From NCBI RefSeq assembly GCF_000517085.1, contig NZ_KI912107.1, positions 3,965,980 through 4,029,979 on the forward strand: a stretch of 64,000 nucleotides of DNA, in the 5' to 3' direction. The position numbers and the translations under genes are program-made. Within the stretch, counting starts at the first letter, position 1, and the number at the start of each line of letters is the position of its first letter. This DNA comes from Saccharicrinis fermentans DSM 9555 = JCM 21142 (GTDB lineage: Bacteria > Bacteroidota > Bacteroidia > Bacteroidales > Marinilabiliaceae). The notes below the pieces were generated by a model. It was not told the DNA's origin. It made no database searches and saw only the letters and a program-made list of their open reading frames with translations. Below are positions 28,783 through 37,469 of this stretch, piece by piece.

Positions 28783-28800
28783 ATTTACACAAGCAACACA

Positions 28801-29712
28801 ATGAAACAGATTAGCCTAACAATAATGATCCTGATCACTCTGACAGTTTCAGCAACTGCGCAGAAAGAGCTGATTATGAGTCAATACATGCACAACAAAT
28901 ACAGTATCAACGCGGCTTTTGGAGGATCACACGAGACCCTTTCAGCCTACGCTTCCTATCGAAAAAAATATGCAAGCTTCGAAAATTCACCGTCTGGAGG
29001 ACTTTTTACGGTCAACAGCCCTCTTAAAAATGAAAAGTTAGCTTTAGGATTTCAGTTTTTCAATGATCAATTTATCTCTTCGCAAAATACCGGCTTTAAT
29101 ATTTCATATACCTACCGCATACAGCTCAACAAAGAAACTAAGCTGGGTCTAGGAATATCAGCAGGCATGATCAACTACAAATATGACTGGAACGATGTTC
29201 TGCTAGTCGATAAAGTCGATATAGAATTTAGTCATAGCGAACAAACAATGGCTCCATGGATTGGCTTTGGTGCCGCCATTTATCACGACAAATATTATGC
29301 AGGACTATCAATACCTTCCCTGTTATACTACGACAGGTTTGGAAGCGAAGAAAGCACACTAGAACATACAAAAATAGACTATTTATGGACAGCTGGATAC
29401 ATCTATAAAATAAGTGATCACTTCACCCTGCAGCCATCCATATTCGTCCGATTAAATATGGATGATGAAACTTTTGCCGATATAAGTGCTACCACATTTA
29501 TAATGCGTTCCGTGATATTAGGAGCCTCCTATCGTACCACCCATCAAATCATCGGTGTTGCCGGGGTTCAAATATCCCCGCAATTCAGGTGTACCTACAG
29601 TTACGATTATAACACTGACCCCATTGGCTCCTATAACGGAGGAACACATGAGGTAGCTTTACAATTCAACTTTGGTTTCAAAGTCAACTCACCTGATCCA
29701 AAATTCTTTTAA
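28801..29712 (+). CDS. PorP/SprF family outer-membrane protein
   Basis: 303 residues. A signal peptide (ending TVSATA, mature start QKELIMSQYMHNKYSINAAF) is followed by amphipathic beta strands typical of a 12-14 strand barrel. The N-terminal MSQYMxNxxxINPAxxG-like segment and the closing HEVALQFNFGFK strand are hallmarks of PorP/SprF. Family members assist surface presentation of their neighbouring type B T9SS cargo, here the CHU_C protein 18 bp upstream. The next gene starts 2 bp after its stop. Confidence 0.87.
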   Translation: MKQISLTIMILITLTVSATAQKELIMSQYMHNKYSINAAFGGSHETLSAYASYRKKYASFENSPSGGLFTVNSPLKNEKLALGFQFFNDQFISSQNTGFNISYTYRIQLNKETKLGLGISAGMINYKYDWNDVLLVDKVDIEFSHSEQTMAPWIGFGAAIYHDKYYAGLSIPSLLYYDRFGSEESTLEHTKIDYLWTAGYIYKISDHFTLQPSIFVRLNMDDETFADISATTFIMRSVILGASYRTTHQIIGVAGVQISPQFRCTYSYDYNTDPIGSYNGGTHEVALQFNFGFKVNSPDPKFF

Positions 29713-29714
29713 GC

Positions 29715-31127
29715 ATGCTTACACATAAATCAACATATCTTATCACGCTTGCATTAGTAGCAATACTAAATATTTCGGTCTACTCCCAAGAAATTAACAT
29801 AGTAAACCTAGAAACAAACAGTGCATCAAAAAATGATTTTGCCCCTTTCGTAAAAGATTCCATACTATATTTCACTACAAACAGAAAACACGAACTAATA
29901 AAAACCTACCTCAACCGAGATAATGAGTGGGTTTATCGCTTATACAAATCAGATATTTTACCCAACGAAGCACAAGCGAAGGAGACACCCCTTCAAAACC
30001 CTCAGCTTTCTAAGCTAAATACCGCTTCCATCTGCTGGTCAGCTGATACCTCAACAATTGTAATTACACAAAACCAATACAGCACCGTTAAACGGAGTAA
30101 AGGAAGACAAAATCTTTTGGGCATATTCTTCATCACCAATAAAAAGGGTGAATGGAGCAGACCTTCCGCATTCAAATATAATTCCCGAAGGAACTATTCC
30201 AATGTACACCCCACCATCACACCCGACGGAAAAACCATCTATTTTGTTTCAGACAAACCAGGTGGGATTGGGAAGGCAGATATATATGAATCATCTTTGG
30301 TAAACGGAGAATGGACCGAACCTGTGAATTTGGGCAGAAAAGTCAATACAGAAGGAAACGAAGTTTTTCCCTTTTATCATTCGTCGGGCAAGCTATATTT
30401 TTCTTCAGAAGGGCACAACAGCACGGGCAAGCTAGATATCTTTTACACTTCCAAGAACAATGGCGTCTGGAGTGCACCAATAAAATTGGAATATCCCATC
30501 AACACTGAGAGCAACGATTTTTCATGCTACATCTACGATTCCCAGACCGAAGGCTATTTTGCATCCGACCGCACAGGAAATGCAGATATTTTCAAATTTA
30601 ATGACACCTATCCTAAGTTTCCGGATGCAAGTCCGCAAATTGAAGACAACTTTTGTTTTACCTTATTCGAAAATGGCCCCTACGTTTCAGATACCTTGCC
30701 TTACAAATACAAATGGAATTTTGGAGATGGAGCAACAGCAAACGGGCTCGAAGTGGACCATTGCTTTCCAGGACCCGGAAAATACCTGGTAGAATTAAAC
30801 GTAGTTGACACACTGGCCAACAAAGACCTATACACCGTTGCAAGCTACGAAGTAAACCTAGAACGCACCCCTCAAATATACATTACAGCTCCAGATACGG
30901 TCAATATTGGCACCTCTTTTCAGCTTAGCACAGATATATCAACACTCCAAGATTTCGTTCCTACGCAATATTTTTGGGACTTTGGAGACGGTAATAAAGC
31001 CAAAGGTGTAACTATTCATCATATTTTTCGAAAAAAGGGTATATACACAATTACTTGTGGTGCCATTTCAAAACTTGACCCTACAGATAAACGAAGTTCA
31101 ACACGACAGATTGTTGTCATAGAATAA
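29715..31127 (+). CDS. Exported PD40 beta-propeller protein with two PKD domains
   Basis: 470 residues with a signal peptide (1-24, ending VYS). Residues about 30-290 contain PD40 blades (HPTITPDGKTIYFVSDKPGG; SSGKLYFSSEGHNSTGKLDIFY). Two PKD-like modules follow, with KWNFGDGATANG and YFWDFGDGNKAKG. There is no OmpA or T9SS sorting domain at the C-terminus, so it probably stays in the periplasm or on the inner face of the outer membrane. Its blades resemble those of the 14.8-kb TPR/PD40 protein. It sits inside the T9SS cassette, 2 bp after porP/sprF. Confidence 0.72.
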   Translation: MLTHKSTYLITLALVAILNISVYSQEINIVNLETNSASKNDFAPFVKDSILYFTTNRKHELIKTYLNRDNEWVYRLYKSDILPNEAQAKETPLQNPQLSKLNTASICWSADTSTIVITQNQYSTVKRSKGRQNLLGIFFITNKKGEWSRPSAFKYNSRRNYSNVHPTITPDGKTIYFVSDKPGGIGKADIYESSLVNGEWTEPVNLGRKVNTEGNEVFPFYHSSGKLYFSSEGHNSTGKLDIFYTSKNNGVWSAPIKLEYPINTESNDFSCYIYDSQTEGYFASDRTGNADIFKFNDTYPKFPDASPQIEDNFCFTLFENGPYVSDTLPYKYKWNFGDGATANGLEVDHCFPGPGKYLVELNVVDTLANKDLYTVASYEVNLERTPQIYITAPDTVNIGTSFQLSTDISTLQDFVPTQYFWDFGDGNKAKGVTIHHIFRKKGIYTITCGAISKLDPTDKRSSTRQIVVIE

Positions 31128-31136
31128 TCAATACAC

Positions 31137-32114
31137 ATGCATAAATTAGCTATATTTTATACATTTATAATAATTTCGTTGAGTGCCAATGCCCAACCCG
31201 TACCAGCCATTGACGAGAACATACCCCACCTTGTTACATTTGGAAAAGATGGAGAATCAGCATGGGGCGACAACGATTATTGTCAGGTCATATTTTACTC
31301 CGTTCCGCAAGATCATACGGAACCCATTTTTATCAGGGTATATGACCCCGATACAGGAGGAGAGATAGATGAACAGAAAGGAGAATGGGATACCCGAATG
31401 AAATACAGTATTTATGGCGGAAAAAACGCCTGCTCTGCCAAGGATGCAAAGAATATTAATTTAAGTGGCAACTACAAAAGCGGCACATTATTAGGTACAA
31501 AATCCTTCACTGCCCATCCTAAATATGATCAAAAATGGTATACTTTCGGTCCCATTAACCCCACTGAAGGAGAGTTTTTACCGGACGAATATGGTGGCTA
31601 TGTATTTAAAATAATCATTGAAGGAATATCAGGTGATGACGGAAACCTATACAACTTATCTCTAAGCAACAAACCAACTGAAAACCAACCAGTAGAAGGG
31701 GCTTTTGCTTTTTATTACAAATATAAATTCAGATTACACGATAACGCTAACGAGATTTCCCATATCTATCCATTTATCGACGAAAATGTTCAATCAGTAA
31801 AACAATCCAACTTCGACTGGGATAACGACGGCATTATCAGAATCATCTCTGTGGCCAAAAATGGAGAGTTTATGAAAATTTCTGGCGATGACAACTGGGC
31901 CAATAGTCTGCATCAGGTTCACCCCTCAGAAAAAAACAAGTCGTACGATATTCAAATGATAAAAAAGAAAGGGGCAGATATCAAAAACAACAATGTAGTC
32001 ATATACCTAAAAAATCAATATGACGAACTAATTGAGTTTTACAGTGTTCCTATTGGAGGCATCCCAAAATACAAATACAGCATTGGAATGAAACCGAAAA
32101 CTATACATAACTAG
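31137..32114 (+). CDS. Exported protein of unknown function in the T9SS cassette
   Basis: 325 residues; I do not recognise a family. It has a signal peptide (1-19, ending ANA; mature start QPVPAIDEN). The N-terminal half is beta-rich with VIFYSVPQDHTEPIFIRVYD and acidic turns (DPDTGGEID), which may be a C2-like sandwich. The rest has FDWDNDGIIRIISVAKNGE and NNNVVIYLKNQYDE, again beta-sandwich-like. It lies 9 bp after the PD40-PKD gene and 8 bp before the propeller/SpoIIE gene, so it is surely part of the same operon. Confidence 0.6.
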   Translation: MHKLAIFYTFIIISLSANAQPVPAIDENIPHLVTFGKDGESAWGDNDYCQVIFYSVPQDHTEPIFIRVYDPDTGGEIDEQKGEWDTRMKYSIYGGKNACSAKDAKNINLSGNYKSGTLLGTKSFTAHPKYDQKWYTFGPINPTEGEFLPDEYGGYVFKIIIEGISGDDGNLYNLSLSNKPTENQPVEGAFAFYYKYKFRLHDNANEISHIYPFIDENVQSVKQSNFDWDNDGIIRIISVAKNGEFMKISGDDNWANSLHQVHPSEKNKSYDIQMIKKKGADIKNNNVVIYLKNQYDELIEFYSVPIGGIPKYKYSIGMKPKTIHN

Positions 32115-32122
32115 AGTGGGAT

Positions 32123-32416
32123 ATGACATACAGCGTTAAAAGGTTAACAACCCTACTAATTATCATTGTGCTATACAGTTGCAGCAATCACGCTACAGCT
32201 CAATCATTCAACTTTAAAAATTTTGATTCAGACATGGGTCTGCCGCAAAACTTTGTGTATTGCTTGGCACAGGATCACAATGGCTACCTTTGGATAGGCA
32301 CCGGCGAAGGTTTGGTGAGGTACGACGGTATCCACTTCAAGACCTATACACAAAGAGACTCTTTGTCTTCAGACTTTATTTACTCTTTATTTGTAGACCT
32401 GGATGGAATACTATAG
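32123..32416 (+). pseudogene. N-terminal fragment of the propeller/SpoIIE sensor, cut by an in-frame TAG
   Basis: 97 codons: an export signal (about 1-27, with a YSCSN lipobox-like segment) and the first regulator-propeller repeats (HNGYLWIGTGEGLVRYDG). It ends at TAG 32414-32416. The frame stays open for 36 codons before the next in-frame ATG at 32525. Restoring TGG gives ILWVGHNNG, the normal LWVG repeat motif, so a single G-to-A change explains the break. The whole gene would encode 1064 residues. Confidence 0.72.
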
Positions 32417-32524
32417 GTTGGACACAACAACGGTACATTATCCTACTTACAAGACGGCACCTTCCATAAAATAATACCCACCCCCAAAGCCACCAGTCGC
32501 ATCAACGACATCTGCCAGGATAAC

Positions 32525-35317
32525 ATGGGCAACATATGGGCAACCGTACAAAATAACGGCTTATTAAAGATCAACAAACAAAAGAATGTAACACCATATT
32601 TTCAAGCGGATATATTTGAGGATAAACTCTATTACTCAATAGAGTCCGTTGATCCATTCAACTTTTTAATGGGCACCTCTGAAGGTCTGATGCATTTGAA
32701 ACTGAATCAGAATGCAGAGATCACTTCTGTACATGAAATAGGAAATATTCCACCAGCTAAAATAAATACCATCGTAAAACGAAGAGCCATAGAAGGAGAA
32801 TACTGGATAGCTACCGAGGACGAAGGTTTCTACTTATTTCGCTATGATGAGCAAACAGCCAAACATTATGCCAACAACAACCTATGCATTAAATTTAATA
32901 TAGAATACGAAAATATATTAGATATTTACGAAGAAAAAGATGGCAATCTACTACTTGCCACCTGGGGGAACGGGGTTATCAAATTATTTTTAGATGCTGC
33001 AACACAAAGCTTCACCGAATCATTTAAATTCACCACTGAAAATGGCTTGAACCACGACTTCATTAGGGCCATCATAGGTGACCGAGAAGATAACTATTGG
33101 TTTGCCACCTACGGAGGCGGTGTTTCTGTATTACTCAGCGACTATTTTATCCATTATGACTTGGAGAGTATTGGCTTTAAACAAAGCAAGGCTAAATCAG
33201 TCATGGCCACCCATTCCAACCTATGGATAGGACTGGACAATGGCATATTGCACACCGATCCATTTTGTTTCACGGACCATGAATACTATGACAAAGCACT
33301 GGGAATACCCAACGACGAGATTACTGGCTTTGAATATGATTCAGATAGCACCTTTTGGGTAGCATCCTTTGAATCCGGGTTATACTTCAGAAAAAAAGGA
33401 GATTTAAGATTTAAAAAATATCCATACACCAAAGGAGTGAGCGAGCCAAAGATCAATGATATGGCTATTGTTAACCGAGATATTTTACTGGCAACCACTT
33501 CCGGTTTCTATCGCATAAACCCAACAACACCCAAAACAACCTTGTTAACCACTGAAAATCAACTACCACACAACAATATTAATTTCGTATTCATTGACGA
33601 TCAACAACAAATATGGATAGGACCCAAATCCAGTGGCATCTGCCTACTGGACAGCACAAGCATTGAAGTTCACAGACTTTCTAAATCACCATTGGATGTT
33701 TCAGGTATGACCACAGACTCCAAAGGGAACTTTTGGTTGTCGACCATTGGTAAGGGAGTATTAAAGTACAATCAAGACACTTTGATGGCCATCGATATTT
33801 CAGATGGACTTACCAAAAACTACTGCTACGATATTGTATGTGACAAAAATGACAGACTCTGGATTGCACACCAACCAGGTATCAGTACCATCGACCTAAA
33901 CACAAAACAAATCAGAACCTTTGGCTTTAAAGAAGACATGGGCGGTGATTTTTATGATATATGGAAAGATAAAGAAGAAAACATATGGTTTGCATCCAGT
34001 AATGGTATCATTAAATACTTTCCGGACAGAGACAAGAAAAATACGGTTCCGCCTAAAATTAACCTCAATAAAGCAAATGTATCTGGTATCAATTACCCCT
34101 TGAACAAACCCATTCAGCTGCCATATCCTTACAATAGGAGGTATGCTAAATTCAGATTTGATTTCACTGGCATCAGCTTTAAGGACCCCCTAGGCGTGAG
34201 CTACCAATACAAATTAATTAGAAATGACAACGAGGAATCCCAATGGATCGACCTAGGAACCACTAATTTTAAGGAATACGAATTTTTGCCTGACGGTAAA
34301 TACGACTTAAAAATTCGCGCATTTAATGCCGATGGTGTACCCAACAATAACCCTCTGTCAATTAGAATAGAAATTGCTGAACCCATATGGAAAAAATGGT
34401 GGTTTTACCTCGTTTTAATCTCTCTACTGGGGTTAATATTCTATTGGATTATCAAAATCAGGGAACGAAAGTTAAGGATGCAAAAAGAGGCATTACAACG
34501 AGAAGTAAATTCACAAACCATAGTTCTGCGAGAACAAAAAGATGAAATACAGCGTAAAAATAAAGACATTACAGCTAGCATTAATTACGCCAAGCGTATT
34601 CAAAGCTCTATCCTACCACCGGTGAACGAACTAAAAAATTCCTTTGCTCAATCATTCATATTCTTTGCTCCTAGAGATATTGTAAGTGGTGACTTTTATT
34701 GGTTTAGCAAGAATAAAAATAAATTCTTATTATGCTGCGCTGATTGCACCGGACATGGTGTTCCCGGCGCTTTCATGTCAATGATTGGAACTACCTTACT
34801 CAACGATATTAACAAAACAGAAAAAGTACAATCTCCCGCTGATATTCTTGAAAAACTAGATAGCAACATTAAAGTATTACTTCAAAAAGAAAATAGTGAG
34901 AATGCTAAAGACGGAATGGACATCTCGGTGATTGAGATTGATGTAAACACCCACAAAGTGAGAATCGCCTCTGCCAAGCGACCTGTATTTGTATATATCA
35001 ACAATGAACTATCCATATACAACGGAACAAGGAGAAGCATAGGCGATGATGCACTTACTCAAAAATCTAAATTCTTAAATTACGAATACAATTGTTCCAA
35101 AGGAGACTCCATTTACTTGTTCTCAGATGGCTATACCGACCAATTTGGAGGTCCCAAAGGCAAAAAAATAATGAAGGTAGGTGTCAAGAACCTACTGGAA
35201 GAAATACGTAAAAAACCAATGGACAGTCAAGGTAAAATTATTAAAGAATATTTTAATAATTGGAAAGGAGACCTGGAACAAATAGACGACGTATTATTCA
35301 TGGGGATAAAACTCTAA
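32525..35317 (+). CDS. Two-component-type propeller, Y_Y_Y and SpoIIE (PP2C) phosphatase protein, downstream part
   Basis: 930 codons. Many Reg_prop blades (IWATVQNNGLLKI, WIATEDEGFYLF, IWIGPKSSGICLL) lead to a Y_Y_Y domain (KFRFDFTGISF...YEFLPDGKYDLKIRAFN), one membrane helix (WWFYLVLISLLGLIFYW) and a coiled coil. The SpoIIE-type phosphatase follows, with RDIVSGDFYWF, ADCTGHGVPGAFMSM, FSDGYTDQFGG and the terminal IDDVLFMG. The family senses an extracytoplasmic cue and dephosphorylates a cytoplasmic regulator. With the upstream TAG, it lacks its export signal. It is the last gene of the T9SS cassette, so it may control that cassette. Confidence 0.78.
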   Translation: MGNIWATVQNNGLLKINKQKNVTPYFQADIFEDKLYYSIESVDPFNFLMGTSEGLMHLKLNQNAEITSVHEIGNIPPAKINTIVKRRAIEGEYWIATEDEGFYLFRYDEQTAKHYANNNLCIKFNIEYENILDIYEEKDGNLLLATWGNGVIKLFLDAATQSFTESFKFTTENGLNHDFIRAIIGDREDNYWFATYGGGVSVLLSDYFIHYDLESIGFKQSKAKSVMATHSNLWIGLDNGILHTDPFCFTDHEYYDKALGIPNDEITGFEYDSDSTFWVASFESGLYFRKKGDLRFKKYPYTKGVSEPKINDMAIVNRDILLATTSGFYRINPTTPKTTLLTTENQLPHNNINFVFIDDQQQIWIGPKSSGICLLDSTSIEVHRLSKSPLDVSGMTTDSKGNFWLSTIGKGVLKYNQDTLMAIDISDGLTKNYCYDIVCDKNDRLWIAHQPGISTIDLNTKQIRTFGFKEDMGGDFYDIWKDKEENIWFASSNGIIKYFPDRDKKNTVPPKINLNKANVSGINYPLNKPIQLPYPYNRRYAKFRFDFTGISFKDPLGVSYQYKLIRNDNEESQWIDLGTTNFKEYEFLPDGKYDLKIRAFNADGVPNNNPLSIRIEIAEPIWKKWWFYLVLISLLGLIFYWIIKIRERKLRMQKEALQREVNSQTIVLREQKDEIQRKNKDITASINYAKRIQSSILPPVNELKNSFAQSFIFFAPRDIVSGDFYWFSKNKNKFLLCCADCTGHGVPGAFMSMIGTTLLNDINKTEKVQSPADILEKLDSNIKVLLQKENSENAKDGMDISVIEIDVNTHKVRIASAKRPVFVYINNELSIYNGTRRSIGDDALTQKSKFLNYEYNCSKGDSIYLFSDGYTDQFGGPKGKKIMKVGVKNLLEEIRKKPMDSQGKIIKEYFNNWKGDLEQIDDVLFMGIKL

Positions 35318-35460
35318 ATTCGGCATAAATAAATCCTTTATAAAAAATACAATAGCAATTGAGGCATAGCACCAGCTTTGGTGATTGAAACAAGTTAGCT
35401 GGCATCTCGATTGGCAACAATGTGAATAGGTAATAGATTTTACGAATGCAGTTTTCGGCC

Positions 35461-36033
35461 TTAAGTCCACAAATGAAAAAATAAAAAAACACAGAAAACA
35501 GAGAATACAAAAGGTTTTAATAGGGAAAATAAATGCGCCCTATTCAGGTAGTTTGCAGTGCTTTCTCCATTCACGGAACTGATCATAAAAGAAAGACTTA
35601 AAACAATCCCGAATAGCCACTGAAAAAAAGTAATGAAATAATAAAGGGTAAAATACAACATATCATCTACACTCAACTTAGTCAGAACATCCCCGCCAAA
35701 AAACAGGCCTTCATCATACTTAAATTTCCATATAATAGCCTGATTAAGTGCAAAGGCAAACAACAATACAGACACCAGGGCTAAAATAAGCTTCGCTCTT
35801 CCACCCCTATTTTTACATAGTACATAAGTTCCCAATAATGACAAACAGACTAAGAAAATACTTATTAGGCCTTGCATCAGTCCAAAAAAACCACTAGCCA
35901 TGGCAAAACCAATACCACCCAATGTTTTATAATAGAGAAATAACACAGCCAGACCCCCAAAAAACAAAAAAGCGAAAAAATTAAAAATCCGAACCTTTGT
36001 ATCTAACACCGAACAAATAGAAGAGTTATTCAT
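35461..36033 (-). CDS. Hypothetical multi-pass membrane protein
   Basis: 190 residues, unrecognised. About five hydrophobic segments: IFNFFAFLFFGGLAVLFLYY, a glycine-rich second helix, LILALVSVLLFAFALNQAII, FTLYYFITFFQWLFGIVLSL and FVFSVFCVFLFFHLW at the C-terminus. No catalytic motif is visible. It stands alone between the converging SpoIIE gene and cdsA, with 144 bp and 140 bp gaps that show nothing else. Confidence 0.5.
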   Translation of the reverse strand: MNNSSICSVLDTKVRIFNFFAFLFFGGLAVLFLYYKTLGGIGFAMASGFFGLMQGLISIFLVCLSLLGTYVLCKNRGGRAKLILALVSVLLFAFALNQAIIWKFKYDEGLFFGGDVLTKLSVDDMLYFTLYYFITFFQWLFGIVLSLSFMISSVNGESTANYLNRAHLFSLLKPFVFSVFCVFLFFHLWT

Positions 36034-36173
36034 GTATATATATTTTAAAGAAACGTAATAAAGAAACGCACTTACAAATTCGATAAAATATTACACATTT
36101 GCAATAAAGAGGCAAAAGAACCACCAAATTATTGTGCAAACAGATTAATGCGACGATTGGATGAGCGTATTGT

Positions 36174-36986
36174 TTATCTAACAATCACTTCTATATAGAA
36201 AACGGCCATGGGAATTGCAAATATTACCGCATCAAACCTATCTAGGACACCTCCATGTCCTGGAAAAATATTACCCGAATCTTTAATACCAATACTTCTT
36301 TTAAACAAGGATTCAATAAGATCCCCCAATACCGCCATTATAGAAACAATACCTCCCAACGTAATCCACTGTACCACATTTAAATCTTTCCAAAATAAGG
36401 ATATTACATAACCGCCCATCAATGTAAGCAAAAAACCACCTACGGTTCCTTCCCAGGTTTTTTTAGGAGATATTCTTTCAAAAAACTTATGTTTGCCTAT
36501 GCTCACACCAGACAAGTAAGCCCCCGTGTCGTTTATCCAAACCAGTATAAACACAGCGAGCGGCAATTCAAAATGATATATCCCTTTCACAAAAGCCAAT
36601 GAATTTAACATGGCCAATGGTACACCAATATACACAGCACACAACAAACTAGAGCCAATACGTTCCAATGGCTTATCATCCATATCGAACAATTCCTTGA
36701 TAAAAACCAATAATACAATAGGTATAAGCAAATAAAAGACAGCGAAATCAGATATTCCTGATTGCGTAAGAAAGGTAGCTACATACACAAAAACTCCGAT
36801 GGACAAAGCAGACAAAAAATTGGTTTTTATTTGGGCAGCTTCCAGCAAGCCATTAAGCTCGTATATTCCGGCAATTACAACCAAAAAAAATACAGCAAAA
36901 AAGGAGAATGGATGATAAAAAATTCCACCTGCTACTACAATAACAAAAAGGATACCCGTAAGAACTCGTTGCCAAAAATTATTCAT
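36174..36986 (-). CDS. cdsA: Phosphatidate cytidylyltransferase
   Basis: 270 residues with about eight membrane helices. It makes CDP-diacylglycerol from phosphatidate and CTP at the inner membrane. The C-terminal signature is complete: SLFKRSIGIKDSGNIFPGHG followed by GVLDRFDAV, preceded by SPKKTWEGTVGG. The ATG at 36986 is preferred to one at 37037, because a perfect -7 promoter element (37009-37016) lies between them and the shorter form begins like homologues (MNNFWQRVLTG). Confidence 0.9.
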   Translation of the reverse strand: MNNFWQRVLTGILFVIVVAGGIFYHPFSFFAVFFLVVIAGIYELNGLLEAAQIKTNFLSALSIGVFVYVATFLTQSGISDFAVFYLLIPIVLLVFIKELFDMDDKPLERIGSSLLCAVYIGVPLAMLNSLAFVKGIYHFELPLAVFILVWINDTGAYLSGVSIGKHKFFERISPKKTWEGTVGGFLLTLMGGYVISLFWKDLNVVQWITLGGIVSIMAVLGDLIESLFKRSIGIKDSGNIFPGHGGVLDRFDAVIFAIPMAVFYIEVIVR

Positions 36987-37008
36987 TTGTAATGGATTGA
37001 TACATTTG

Positions 37009-37016
37009 CAAAAATA
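37009..37016 (-). promoter_or_regulatory. -7 element of cdsA
   Basis: TATTTTTG on the minus strand is a perfect TAnnTTTG match 22 bp before the cdsA ATG at 36986. No -33 element is clear. Confidence 0.4.
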
Positions 37017-37033
37017 AGCAGTTAAACCAATTT

Positions 37034-37123
37034 TCATTCATTTTTGGCAATAAAAACAAATAATTCTTTAGATCCATGCGTTTCCATCCCCCATGTTTCT
37101 TTAGCGATACCACAATACTTTGT
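37034..37123 (-). pseudogene. Possible C-terminal tail of a lost gene upstream of cdsA
   Basis: 29 open codons contain CGIAKETWGMETHG and KELFVFIAKNE. They end in a TGA that overlaps the upstream cdsA-frame ATG (ATGA). Codon-like composition and the ATGA overlap suggest the real end of a former ORF. In-frame stops lie just upstream (TAA, TAG, TGA). The final HGxKELxVF pattern recalls LUD-domain proteins, which I recall between ftsH and cdsA in other Bacteroidales, but this identification is weak. Confidence 0.3.
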
Positions 37124-37214
37124 TTATTCTAAGCTCTACCCTACACGCATAGCTGATCACAAGTCCACCAAAAGTCATCCATTCTGCAATAAATCTCCCA
37201 TCAAATTCAAGAAG

Positions 37215-37376
37215 CTAAAAACCAAGGAGTAATCGAGTTTCGCCTTTTGTTTTATAAAAGGAGTAACCCAGAATCTTAATACGGTTGTAGTAAACCACCG
37301 ATGTTTTATCCCTATTTACTTTCAGGTAAAGATGTTTCTCTATAAAGCGAATCACGTTAAATACCATGCACGGCAC
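37215..37376 (-). pseudogene. Remnant of a group II intron reverse transcriptase/maturase
   Basis: About 53 minus-strand codons contain FIEKHLYLKVNRDKT and, shortly after, YNRIKILGYSFYKTKGETRL, ending at a TAG. This is the conserved segment at the end of the finger-palm region of LtrA-type proteins (LxLxVNxxKS...xxFLGYxF). The YADD active site upstream and the maturase and endonuclease domains downstream are missing. The fragment is bounded on the ftsH side by the ftsH terminator. It is a short relic of an intron insertion. Confidence 0.7.
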
Positions 37377-37380
37377 ACTA

Positions 37381-37421
37381 AAAAAAGGAGGAACAGTATC
37401 AATACCATTCCTCCTTTTTTT
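37381..37421 (-). terminator. Terminator of rsfS-ftsH
   Basis: AAAAAAGGAGGAA (37381-37393) pairs with TTCCTCCTTTTTT (37408-37420), giving T runs on both strands. It lies about 50 bp after the ftsH stop. Confidence 0.75.
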
Positions 37422-37469
37422 ATTCTCTAAACTTAAGCCATACGCTCTTCTGCGCTTTTATACCAGACC

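Noticed and set aside
37044-37232. 62-codon plus-strand ORF between cdsA and ftsH
   Set aside because: It is antisense to the intron RT relic and the orphan tail, has no recognisable product and no start signal.
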